Source: Solirubrobacteraceae bacterium
GTDB lineage: Bacteria > Actinomycetota > Thermoleophilia > Solirubrobacterales > Solirubrobacteraceae
Length of the DNA: 5,724 nucleotides
Assembly: GCA_024710825.1 (NCBI GenBank)
Contig: JANJUA010000024.1
Span: forward strand, 1-5,724
Reading direction: 5' to 3'
Each line of letters starts with the position of its first letter. The stretch's first letter is position 1. The notes below the pieces were generated by a model, which did no database searches, was not told the origin of the DNA, and was given only the letters and a program-made list of their open reading frames with translations. The translations under genes and the position numbers were made by a program. Shown here one piece after another: positions 1-5,511 of this stretch.

Positions 1-353
1 ACGCTGCCGGTCGAATCGGCGGCCGACTGGCCGCCCGACCCTGCCTCCGTCGCACCGTCCGTCGCCGCGTCGTCACCGTCGCTCAGCACCCGCACGGGCA
101 CGTCGACGGTGACCGGCGCGGCCTGGGCGGTCGCTGTGGCGTCGCTTGTCTGCTGCCCGTCCTCGGCGGGCGCGGGGATCGCCGTCGACGGATCGACCGT
201 CTCGCCGCTGGCGATCGTCACCGGCGCGTCGACCTGGACGCCGCCGCTCTGCACGGCGCCGATCGAGTCGGCCACCTCCTGCGCGGGCGCCGGGCCCGCT
301 GCGAGCGTCAGCCCGGCCAAGCCGGTCGCCAACGCCACGAGATGCCTTCGCAT
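1..353 (-). CDS. Secreted low-complexity protein with VRVLSDGD motif, C-terminus beyond window
   Basis: The frame is open from an ATG at 353 to the left edge (117 complete codons), so the C-terminus is missing. A strong Shine-Dalgarno (AAGGGAG, 359-365) lies 5 nt upstream and fixes the start. Residues 1-24 form a signal peptide: basic MRRH, a hydrophobic stretch, and an APA|QE cleavage site after residue 24. The mature part is rich in Ala, Gly, Ser, Thr, Asp and Gln, has no Cys, and holds two related segments: VQVDAPVTIASGETV (39-53) and VTVDVPVRVLSDGDDA (81-96). Both share the pattern VDxPVxxxSxG and are joined by polar Gln/Thr/Ala linkers. This looks like a modular, beta-prone, cell-surface or extracellular protein. 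The alternating V/PV segments recall chaplin-like proteins, but no chaplin Cys pair or signature is visible, so no function is assigned. It lies 74 nt downstream of another exported protein gene on the same strand. Confidence 0.75.
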   Translation of the reverse strand, partial: MRRHLVALATGLAGLTLAAGPAPAQEVADSIGAVQSGGVQVDAPVTIASGETVDPSTAIPAPAEDGQQTSDATATAQAAPVTVDVPVRVLSDGDDAATDGATEAGSGGQSAADSTGS

Positions 354-358
354 GTCGT

Positions 359-365
359 CTCCCTT
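359..365 (-). promoter_or_regulatory. Shine-Dalgarno of the left-edge secreted protein gene
   Basis: Read on the minus strand, AAGGGAG sits 5 nt before the ATG at 353. It is one of the two strongest ribosome binding sites in the window. It supports a gene whose far end is not visible. Confidence 0.75.
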
Positions 366-367
366 GT

Positions 368-427
368 CGTTCGAGTGAATGCCGTCGAAAAGCGCGCCAA
401 GGCGCGCGGTGGGCACTGCCTCGAACG
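368..427. repeat. Nested inverted repeat filling the intergenic spacer
   Basis: CGTTCGAG (368-375) and CTCGAACG (420-427) are perfect 8-bp inverted copies. They enclose a second perfect inverted repeat (392-398 with 401-407). The outer right arm abuts the stop codon of the gene ending at 428. The outer left arm ends 2 nt from the Shine-Dalgarno at 359-365. In minus-strand RNA this would give a long outer stem closing over an inner GC hairpin. I see no flanking direct repeat that would suggest an inserted element. Confidence 0.6.
388..407 (-). terminator. Terminator-like hairpin with short T tract
   Basis: On the minus strand GCGCGCC-TT-GGCGCGC (407 to 392) is a perfect 7-bp inverted repeat, immediately followed by TTTT (391-388) and then CGACGG. 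It begins 20 nt after the stop codon of the Ala-rich secreted protein gene, in the right orientation to end its transcript. The T tract is short, so termination may be partial. It also lies in the 5' leader of the next gene (start 353) and could act as an attenuator if the two are co-transcribed. Confidence 0.55.
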
Positions 428-1741
428 TCAGCCGGGAGGGGCGAGCCGGCCGAGGAACGGCGCGGCGGGCGCGGCGGCGCGCAGCGCACGCAGCCGAGGG
501 CCGGCGGCGCAGAGCGCCAGCACGGCGAAGGCGGAGAGGAGGATCGCGGCGCCGCCCGGGCCGCCGACGGCGCCGGGCGCCGCGGCCAGCGAGGACAGGC
601 CGCCGACGACGAGGTCGACCGGACTCGGGAGGGCCGGGCGCAGCTCGGTGGCCGGGGCGCCGGCGATCGCGGAGGTGGGGGTGACGTCGGCGAGCGCGGC
701 GCGCGCGACGGGCGTCGTGGGCGAGGCGCTCCCGCCCGCGGCGGCCCTCCGGTCCGCGGCGGCGCCAGGCTCAGCGTCCACCGGGGCGACGATCGTCCGG
801 CCGGGAGCGGGAAGGGACGACGCGACGGCCTGGCCGCCAGCGGCGGGCGGCGCCTCGCCGGGACGAGCCGCCGCGGCCGCGAGCCCGACGAATGCCGACG
901 CGACCGGCGGTCCGGCGACGCGCGGGCCGTCGCCCGGCGCGACGAGCCGAGCCGCGGCCCGGACGGTCTCGTCGACGGTCTGGGCGACGGCCGTCGTCGA
1001 CCGGGCGGCCAGCGTCGCCGCGGCGTCGACGACGGTCACGACGGACTGCGTGACGAGCTTCACCGCGTGAGCGGACGTCGCCGCGGCGAGCTGCACGATC
1101 GAGCGAACGGCGCCCGCGCCCGCGTTCACGGCCTGGTTCGTCTCAGCGGTGGTCCGGGCCGATCGGCCGGCAGCGCCGGCCTCCGCCGGCCGGAGAGATC
1201 GCTCGGGCGCGGTGTGGACGGTCGGGCTCGCAGCGGCCCGAATCGACCGCTGGGCGACGGCACCGGCCGTCTCGACGGTCGCCGGCGCCGACCCGCCGGA
1301 AGCCGCCTCCGTCGCCGCCCTGATGCGCTTGGCGGCCGTCGGCCGCGACGCGGGTGCCGGCGGATTCGCCGCGCGCCGCACCTCGGCGACATCGGCCTGC
1401 ACGACACGCGGCGCGGCGGCAGCCTCGAGCTCGTCGCCAGCCGCCCGAGCGGACGCCACGACGCCGCTCGGCGCGGCAGCGACCTCGAGCCCCCCGCCAC
1501 CCGTCGGCGGCGCCGCGGCGACGGTCGCGGCCTCCGGGCCGGCCTCCACGACCACGTCCGCCGCCGGCGTGCCGACCGCGACGGTGCCGGCGCCGACCTC
1601 CGCCGACGCTCCCAGCACCGACGGGCCCGCGGCCTGCGCCGAGCCCGCGCCCACGAGCAGCGCCAGCGCGGCCGCCCAGGCCAGGGCGCACGCCCGGGTC
1701 AGGGACGTCCGGTGCAGCTCTCCAAACCGGGGCAACGGCAC
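428..1741 (-). CDS. Ala-rich exported protein with C-terminal membrane segment
   Basis: A 437-residue protein if it starts at the GTG at 1741. The open frame extends further upstream, but that part overlaps the cupin gene and lies before the signal peptide. The start is not certain: GGGGGAG (1752-1758) is 10 nt before GTG, while a TTG at 1735 has AGGG 8 nt upstream. Residues 1-37 read as a signal peptide (basic n-region with HRTSLTR, hydrophobic core AWAAALALLVGAG, cleavage near AQA). The body is very rich in Ala, Val, Pro and Arg, with an Ala/Val/Thr helical stretch around the middle (TAVAQTVDETVRAAARLV and neighbours). Near the end a Gly/Pro linker leads to one membrane segment (about 398-413, AAILLSAFAVLALCAA), then an Arg-containing tail ending GRLAPPG. 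The layout suggests a protein held in the membrane by its C-terminus with the body outside. No enzymatic domain is recognised, and the low complexity makes similarity searches unreliable. Opposite-strand frames are also open here, but only this one has export and membrane signals. Confidence 0.7.
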   Translation of the reverse strand: MPLPRFGELHRTSLTRACALAWAAALALLVGAGSAQAAGPSVLGASAEVGAGTVAVGTPAADVVVEAGPEAATVAAAPPTGGGGLEVAAAPSGVVASARAAGDELEAAAAPRVVQADVAEVRRAANPPAPASRPTAAKRIRAATEAASGGSAPATVETAGAVAQRSIRAAASPTVHTAPERSLRPAEAGAAGRSARTTAETNQAVNAGAGAVRSIVQLAAATSAHAVKLVTQSVVTVVDAAATLAARSTTAVAQTVDETVRAAARLVAPGDGPRVAGPPVASAFVGLAAAAARPGEAPPAAGGQAVASSLPAPGRTIVAPVDAEPGAAADRRAAAGGSASPTTPVARAALADVTPTSAIAGAPATELRPALPSPVDLVVGGLSSLAAAPGAVGGPGGAAILLSAFAVLALCAAGPRLRALRAAAPAAPFLGRLAPPG

Positions 1742-1762
1742 AGCCCTGCGACTCCCCCAACC

Positions 1763-1788
1763 CGGCGGGGTGGAAACCCACCCCACCG
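1763..1788 (-). promoter_or_regulatory. 11-bp GC hairpin in leader of the Ala-rich gene
   Basis: On the minus strand CGGTGGGGTGG-GTTT-CCACCCCGCCG folds into 11 pairs (one G-T wobble) with a 4-nt loop. It lies 36 nt after the cupin stop codon and 21 nt before the GTG at 1741. No T tract follows (the next bases are GGTTGGGGGAG), so it is not a canonical intrinsic terminator. It could be a U-less terminator or RNA 3'-end stabiliser for the upstream operon, or a structured leader for the downstream gene. I could not match it to a known riboswitch class. Confidence 0.45.
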
Positions 1789-1824
1789 CCCGGGCGCGCG
1801 GTCGCAGCCGGCGGCGAGAGGGCG

Positions 1825-2328
1825 TCAGCCCTCGGGAACCTCGATCGAGGCCGGCGCCCCCTTGCGGAACAGCGTCGCCAGCAGGATCACCACCCGCCCG
1901 CTGCCGCGGTTCGCGCCGAAGTGCACGTCGCCCGGGCGCTCGACCACCCACTCGCCCCGGCGCACCACGCCGGTCTGCCCCGGGCGCACCTTCCGCACGA
2001 GTCGGGCGGAGCCGTCCGCCGGCCCCCGGTACACCGACACCACGCCCGACCGGACGGTGTACGTGAGCGTCCCGCGCTGGATGTAGGCGATCTGGTTGCC
2101 GGGATGGCGATGGAGCGCCAGCGCGGTCCGCGGCGGGATCGTCACCCGCGAGAGCGCCAGGGTCCGGCCCTTGGCGCCCGCCGGGTCGTCGACCTGCGCG
2201 AGCACCTCCCGGACGGCGGTGGGCGGAGCGTCATCGCGGGAGCCCTGGCCCGCGGCGTAGGCGCCCGCGGCGGTCAACGGCAACAGCAGGATCCCGGCCA
2301 CCACGGCCAGGCGGGAACGGACGAGCAC
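1825..2328 (-). CDS. Exported single-domain cupin protein
   Basis: A 167-residue protein starting at GTG (2328), which has a perfect AAGGAGG (2335-2341) 6 nt upstream. Residues 1-25 are a signal peptide (LVRSR, hydrophobic core AVVAGILLLPLTAAG, cleavage AYA|AG). There is no lipobox Cys, so the product is probably secreted or periplasm-like rather than a lipoprotein. One cupin barrel follows. Motif 1 is at 73-86 (H73, H75, then Gln79 where the family normally has Glu, then G86). Motif 2 is at 125-140 (G125, P132, G133, H136, N140). Three His ligands are present, so metal binding is plausible. The fourth ligand is altered, and the reaction or ligand cannot be named. It may be a sensor or binding protein rather than an enzyme. 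It is 33 nt downstream of peptidase T and probably the last gene of that operon. Confidence 0.85.
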   Translation of the reverse strand: MLVRSRLAVVAGILLLPLTAAGAYAAGQGSRDDAPPTAVREVLAQVDDPAGAKGRTLALSRVTIPPRTALALHRHPGNQIAYIQRGTLTYTVRSGVVSVYRGPADGSARLVRKVRPGQTGVVRRGEWVVERPGDVHFGANRGSGRVVILLATLFRKGAPASIEVPEG

Positions 2329-2334
2329 GGCGAG

Positions 2335-2353
2335 CCTCCTTGCCAGTAAGGAG
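2335..2353 (-). promoter_or_regulatory. Cupin Shine-Dalgarno held in a short hairpin
   Basis: On the minus strand CTCCTT (2353-2348), loop ACTGGC, AAGGAG (2341-2336) form a perfect 6-bp stem. The 3' arm is the core of the cupin Shine-Dalgarno AAGGAGG (2341-2335). The stem would hide the ribosome binding site. It begins 8 nt after the peptidase T stop codon at 2362, so a ribosome terminating there could open it. Translational coupling is inferred. Confidence 0.5.
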
Positions 2354-2361
2354 CCCGGAGA

Positions 2362-3609
2362 CTAGGCGGCCCACTCCTGCGCCAGCCGGACGATCGTCGC
2401 CGCGGCCGCCGCCATCTCCTGAAGCGACGCCCACTCGCGCACCGAGTGGTACTCATGGCCGCCGGTGAACAGGTTCGGGGTCGGCAGTCCCATCTCGCTG
2501 AGCATCGACCCGTCGGTCCCGCCGCGGATCGCCGTGCGGACCGGCTCGATGCCCTCGGCCCGCAGCGCAGCCGCCGCCTTCTCGACGATCTCCGGATCCC
2601 CCGCCAGGAAGCGCCGCATGTTCGGGTACTGCGGCCGGGCGACGACCTCGACCCGGGCACGGGGCTCCGCGGCGGCGACCTCCTCCGCGACGCGCCGCAG
2701 CGTCGCGAGGTGCGCCGCGAGCAGGTCGTCGTCGAAGTCGCGCGCGATCGCGCGGATCTCCGTCCGCGCCGCGTTGCCCTCGACCTCGTAGACGTGGACG
2801 AACCCTTCGCGCCCCGAGGTGGCCTCCGGCGTCAGCTCGGGCGGCAGCGCGACGAGAACCTGCCCGGCGAGCCGGGTGGCGTTGACCAGCTTGCCGGTCG
2901 CGAAGCCCGGGTGGACGTCGTGGCCGTGGATCGTCACGGTGACGCCCCAGCCGGAGAACGTCTCGTCCTGGAGCTCGCCGAGCGAGGACCCGTCGATCGT
3001 GTAAGCGCAGCGCGCGCCGAAGCGCTCCACGTCGAACCGCGACGCGCCCAGCCCGACCTCCTCGTCGACGGTGAAGCCGATCCGCAGCGTCGGCCGGGGC
3101 AGCTCCGGGTGCGCGACGAGCCAGGCGACCGCGGACATGATCTCCGCCACGCCCGCCTTGTCGTCGGCCCCCAGGAGGGTGTCGCCGCTGGACGTCACGA
3201 CGTCGTGGCCCGCGGCGCTGCGCAGCTCCGGCATCTCCTCGGGATCGAGCACCGTCCCACCCCGCGGCAGCCTCAGCACGCCGCCGTCGTAGCCGCGATG
3301 CACGATCGGCTCCACGCCGTCGCCGGGCGCGTCCGGCGAGGTGTCGACGTGCGCGATGAGCCCGATCACGGGACCGTCGCCGGGCAGGGTGGCGAAGACG
3401 TAGCCGTCGTCGTCGATCGCCGCATCGGCGAGCCCGAGCTCCAGGAGCTCGTCGACGAGCAGGCGGCCGAGCTCGAGCTGACCCGGCGAGGAGGGGCTCT
3501 GCGTGCGGTCGCGCCGCGCCTGCGTGCCGATGCGGGCGTAGCGGTCGAAGCGCTCCAGCAGGCCGGGTGCCAGCGCCTCGGCGAGCGGCGACGTGAAGGA
3601 GGCGCTCAT
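2362..3609 (-). CDS. pepT: Peptidase T (zinc tripeptide aminopeptidase, M20 family)
   Basis: A 415-residue protein, close to the roughly 408 of Escherichia coli PepT. It removes the N-terminal residue of tripeptides in the cytoplasm, using two zinc ions. Visible family motifs, in order: GLIAHVDTSPD (metal ligand H87, neighbouring D89), LLGADDKAGVAEIM (bridging D149 or D150), TVDEEVGLGA (catalytic/ligand Glu pair 183-184), YTIDGSSLGELQDETFS (ligand D206), HGHDVHPG around 228-234 in the lid domain, and NLFTGGHEYHSV, where H388 matches the last ligand H379 of the E. coli enzyme. All metal positions appear intact and there is no signal peptide. The ATG at 3609 overlaps the aldo/keto reductase stop as ATGA, and the site upstream of it is poor in Shine-Dalgarno character, so translation probably depends on ribosomes arriving from the upstream gene. 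It likely serves peptide turnover and amino-acid recycling. Confidence 0.95.
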   Translation of the reverse strand: MSASFTSPLAEALAPGLLERFDRYARIGTQARRDRTQSPSSPGQLELGRLLVDELLELGLADAAIDDDGYVFATLPGDGPVIGLIAHVDTSPDAPGDGVEPIVHRGYDGGVLRLPRGGTVLDPEEMPELRSAAGHDVVTSSGDTLLGADDKAGVAEIMSAVAWLVAHPELPRPTLRIGFTVDEEVGLGASRFDVERFGARCAYTIDGSSLGELQDETFSGWGVTVTIHGHDVHPGFATGKLVNATRLAGQVLVALPPELTPEATSGREGFVHVYEVEGNAARTEIRAIARDFDDDLLAAHLATLRRVAEEVAAAEPRARVEVVARPQYPNMRRFLAGDPEIVEKAAAALRAEGIEPVRTAIRGGTDGSMLSEMGLPTPNLFTGGHEYHSVREWASLQEMAAAAATIVRLAQEWAA

Positions 3610-4535
3610 GCCCCGGCGTCGGTCAGGCGCCGCAGCTCGTCGGGAGCGAGCGCGAGCTCCACGACGGGCAGCAGCGCCTCGAGCTGCTCCACGTCGCGCG
3701 CGCTCGCGATCGGGGCGGCGACGCCCGGCTGGGCCAGCAGCCACGCCAGCGCCACCGCGGCGACGGTCGTCTCGTGCGCGGCGGCGATCTCGTCGAGCGC
3801 GTCCAGCACCGCACGCCCGCGCTCGGTCTCGAGGTACGCGCCCGCGGCGCCCGCCCGCGGACTGTCGGGGGGCGTGCTTCCCGGGCGGTACTTGCCGGTC
3901 AAGAAGCCGCGCGCCAGCGCGTAGAACGGCAGGATCGCGACGCCCTCGCGCAGGCACAGCTCCTGGAGCTCGCCCTCGACCTGCTCGCGCTCCACGAGGT
4001 TGTAGAGCGGCTGGAGCGCCTCGTAGCGCGCGAAGCCCTCGCGGTCGGAGATCGCGAGCGCCTCGGCGAGCCGCGCCGGCGCGTGGTTGGAGGCCGCGAT
4101 GTGGCGCACCTTGCCTTCGCGCACGAGCGCGTCGAAGGCGCCGAGCGTCTCCTCCAGGGGCGTGTCGGGGTCGTCGAAGTGGGCGTAGTAGAGGTCGATG
4201 CGATCCGTCTGCAGCCTCCGCAGCGAGCTCTCCGCCTTCTCGCGAACCGCCGCCGCGCCGAGCCCGCCGTCGCGGCTCGCCTTCGTCGCGACGACCATGC
4301 GGTCGCGCGTCCCGCGCGCGGCCATCCACTCGCCGATGAGCGTCTCCGAGAAGCCCGGCGGGTTGCCCGGCACCCAGTTCCCGTAGGACCCCGCGGTGTC
4401 GACGAAGTTCCCGCCCGCGGCGGCGTAGGCGTCGAGCACGGCGAACGTGGCGTCGCGGTCCGCGGTCCATCCGAACACGTTCCCGCCGAGGCAGAGGCCG
4501 AAGACGTCGAGATCGGTCGTCCCGAGCTTGCGCAT
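3606..4535 (-). CDS. Aldo/keto reductase
   Basis: A 309-residue cytoplasmic TIM-barrel oxidoreductase using NAD(P)H to reduce carbonyl compounds. The full catalytic tetrad is present: D46 (in NFVDTAGSYG), Y51, K85 (VVATKAS) and H119 (LYYAHFDDP). The motif HIAASN (145-150) and the C-terminal PIASARDVEQLEALL segment, which contacts the cofactor phosphate in this family, are also present. The N-terminus MRKLGTTDLDVFGLCLGGNV is typical of the group that includes the bacterial YhdN/YajO-type enzymes. The physiological substrate cannot be deduced. The ATG at 4535 gives a full-length N-terminus, though the Shine-Dalgarno is weak. The gene is 22 nt downstream of the NTF2-like gene and overlaps pepT by 4 nt, so it is the second gene of an operon. 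No membrane segment or signal peptide is seen. Confidence 0.95.
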   Translation of the reverse strand: MRKLGTTDLDVFGLCLGGNVFGWTADRDATFAVLDAYAAAGGNFVDTAGSYGNWVPGNPPGFSETLIGEWMAARGTRDRMVVATKASRDGGLGAAAVREKAESSLRRLQTDRIDLYYAHFDDPDTPLEETLGAFDALVREGKVRHIAASNHAPARLAEALAISDREGFARYEALQPLYNLVEREQVEGELQELCLREGVAILPFYALARGFLTGKYRPGSTPPDSPRAGAAGAYLETERGRAVLDALDEIAAAHETTVAAVALAWLLAQPGVAAPIASARDVEQLEALLPVVELALAPDELRRLTDAGA

Positions 4536-4557
4536 GGCCCAGGACGTTATCGGCCGG

Positions 4558-4974
4558 CTACCGGCCGCCGTGGCGCGCCGCCTTCATCGCGGCGCCGCGC
4601 GTCGAGAAGACCTGACCTGAGGTGACGAGGCCGTCGCGCAACCGCCAGACCCAGACGACGTCGTCCTGCATCGGCCCGCTTCCGTCGTCGCCGTGGACCG
4701 TGCCGAAGGCGACCACGGATCCGGCGACCGCCCGGAAGTCCACCGGCCGGACCTCCAAGCCCTCGGGCCACACCTGCGCCACGTCGGCGAAGTACTCCCG
4801 AATGCCCTCATGGCCCGCGTACACCGCGCGACCGGTGACCGCCGCCGTGCCCGCGGGGCGCAGCTCGATGTCAGGATGGACGTACTTCAGCGCGGCGCCG
4901 ACGTCGCGCGCGTTGAACGCGTCGTACATCGCGCGTACGCAAGCCACCAGCTCCTGCCGTTCGTCGACCGCCAT
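4558..4974 (-). CDS. NTF2/SnoaL-like small domain protein
   Basis: A 138-residue protein of the NTF2-like (alpha+beta barrel) superfamily, which includes SnoaL-like cyclases, ketosteroid isomerase and many binding proteins of unknown role. Supporting features, in order: the first helix with YDAFNARD (17-24), HPDIELRP (33-40), the GHEGIREYF segment (54-62), and the late beta-hairpin with [20 protein letters not shown] (106-125). The whole protein is one domain with no signal peptide. The family is too broad to name a ligand or reaction. The ATG at 4974 gives the usual family N-terminus, and only a weak GACGGG lies directly upstream. It is the first gene of the minus-strand operon with the aldo/keto reductase and pepT. 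It starts 7 nt from an operator-like palindrome in the gap shared with the divergent ogt gene. Confidence 0.88.
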   Translation of the reverse strand: MAVDERQELVACVRAMYDAFNARDVGAALKYVHPDIELRPAGTAAVTGRAVYAGHEGIREYFADVAQVWPEGLEVRPVDFRAVAGSVVAFGTVHGDDGSGPMQDDVVWVWRLRDGLVTSGQVFSTRGAAMKAARHGGR

Positions 4975-4980
4975 CCCGTC

Positions 4981-4998
4981 TTGAACGGTACCGTCAAC
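4981..4998. promoter_or_regulatory. Operator-like palindrome in divergent intergenic gap
   Basis: TTGAACGGTACCGTCAAC (4981-4998) contains the perfect 10-bp palindrome ACGGTACCGT (4985-4994), with flanking TTGA and TCAA arms that are symmetric apart from a one-base offset. It sits in the 57-bp gap between the divergent NTF2-like gene (start 4974) and ogt (start 5032). The size and symmetry suit a dimeric repressor such as a TetR-family protein. No regulator gene is visible in the window, so this is inferred. Confidence 0.45.
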
Positions 4999-5031
4999 TC
5001 ACGCCGCGGCGCCGGCGGCCGTCCACCGCGC

Positions 5032-5511
5032 ATGACCGTCTACTCAGTCCTCGAGAGCCCCATCGGCGAACTGCTGCTCACCGGCGACGGCGCTGCGATC
5101 TCGGGGCTGCACACGATGCCCCGCCCCGTCGCTCCCGCCCTCGCGCGCCGCGACGATCGCGCCTTCGCCGAGGCGGCCGAGCAGCTGCGCTCGTACTTCG
5201 CCGGCGAGCTCGAGGCCTTCGACCTGCCCCTCGCGCCCGTCGGGACGCCGTTCCAGCGCCGCGTGTGGGACGCGCTGCGCGAGGTGCCCTACGGCGAGAC
5301 CGTGACCTACGCCGAGCTCGCGGTCGCGGTCGGCCGGCCGGGCGCCGCCCGCGCCGTCGGCCACGCCAACGGCCGCAACCCGATCGCCGTCGTCATCCCC
5401 TGCCACCGGGTGATCGGCTCGGACGGCACGCTCACCGGCTATGCGGGCGGGCTCGAGCGCAAGCGGGCGCTCCTCGACCTGGAGCGCGCGACGGTCAGCG
5501 GCGCAGCGTGA
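5032..5511 (+). CDS. ogt: Methylated-DNA--protein-cysteine methyltransferase (O6-alkylguanine repair)
   Basis: A 159-residue suicide repair protein that moves alkyl groups from O6-alkylguanine in DNA to its own Cys. The active site PCHRVIG places the acceptor at C124. Y93 (TYAELA), the arginine finger R107 ([13 protein letters not shown]), N116 and the [16 protein letters not shown] ending are all in place. The N-terminal half (about 1-68, [12 protein letters not shown] and [13 protein letters not shown]) is the usual ribonuclease-like domain. The length is normal for stand-alone Ogt/MGMT, with no Ada regulatory domain. ATG at 5032 is chosen because family proteins begin just before this S/P-x-G-x-L segment. 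The frame is open further upstream but there overlaps the NTF2-like gene. No Shine-Dalgarno is visible, so the mRNA may be leaderless. It is divergent from the NTF2-like operon and converges with the gene at 5495, overlapping it by 17 bp. Confidence 0.95.
   Translation: MTVYSVLESPIGELLLTGDGAAISGLHTMPRPVAPALARRDDRAFAEAAEQLRSYFAGELEAFDLPLAPVGTPFQRRVWDALREVPYGETVTYAELAVAVGRPGAARAVGHANGRNPIAVVIPCHRVIGSDGTLTGYAGGLERKRALLDLERATVSGAA

Noticed and set aside
1839..1850. Perfect 12-bp palindrome CCTCGATCGAGG
   Set aside because: It lies inside the cupin coding region near its C-terminus, where codons for Ile-Glu-Val account for it. Such GC palindromes are expected by chance in this base composition.
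1742..1951. Upstream extension of the Ala-rich protein to an ATG at 1951
   Set aside because: It would overlap the conserved end of the cupin gene by more than 120 bp and put about 70 residues before an otherwise normal signal peptide.
146..2086. 646-codon open frame on the plus strand
   Set aside because: The product is an Arg/Gly/Pro-rich low-complexity string with no domain. It runs across three minus-strand genes that have signal peptides, ribosome sites or cupin motifs. It reflects high GC in the opposite frame.
2446..3924. 492-codon open frame on the plus strand
   Set aside because: It lies opposite pepT and the aldo/keto reductase, both of which show complete catalytic motifs. The product is Arg/Asp-rich without any recognisable domain.
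4993..4998. TTGACG on the minus strand as a -35 box for the NTF2-like gene
   Set aside because: At 17-bp spacing the -10 position falls on the start codon region and does not resemble TATAAT. The bases are better explained as part of the palindrome.
4693..5031. Upstream extension of ogt to an ATG at 4693
   Set aside because: The added residues are the antisense of the NTF2-like gene, and alkyltransferases of this type begin near the ATG at 5032.
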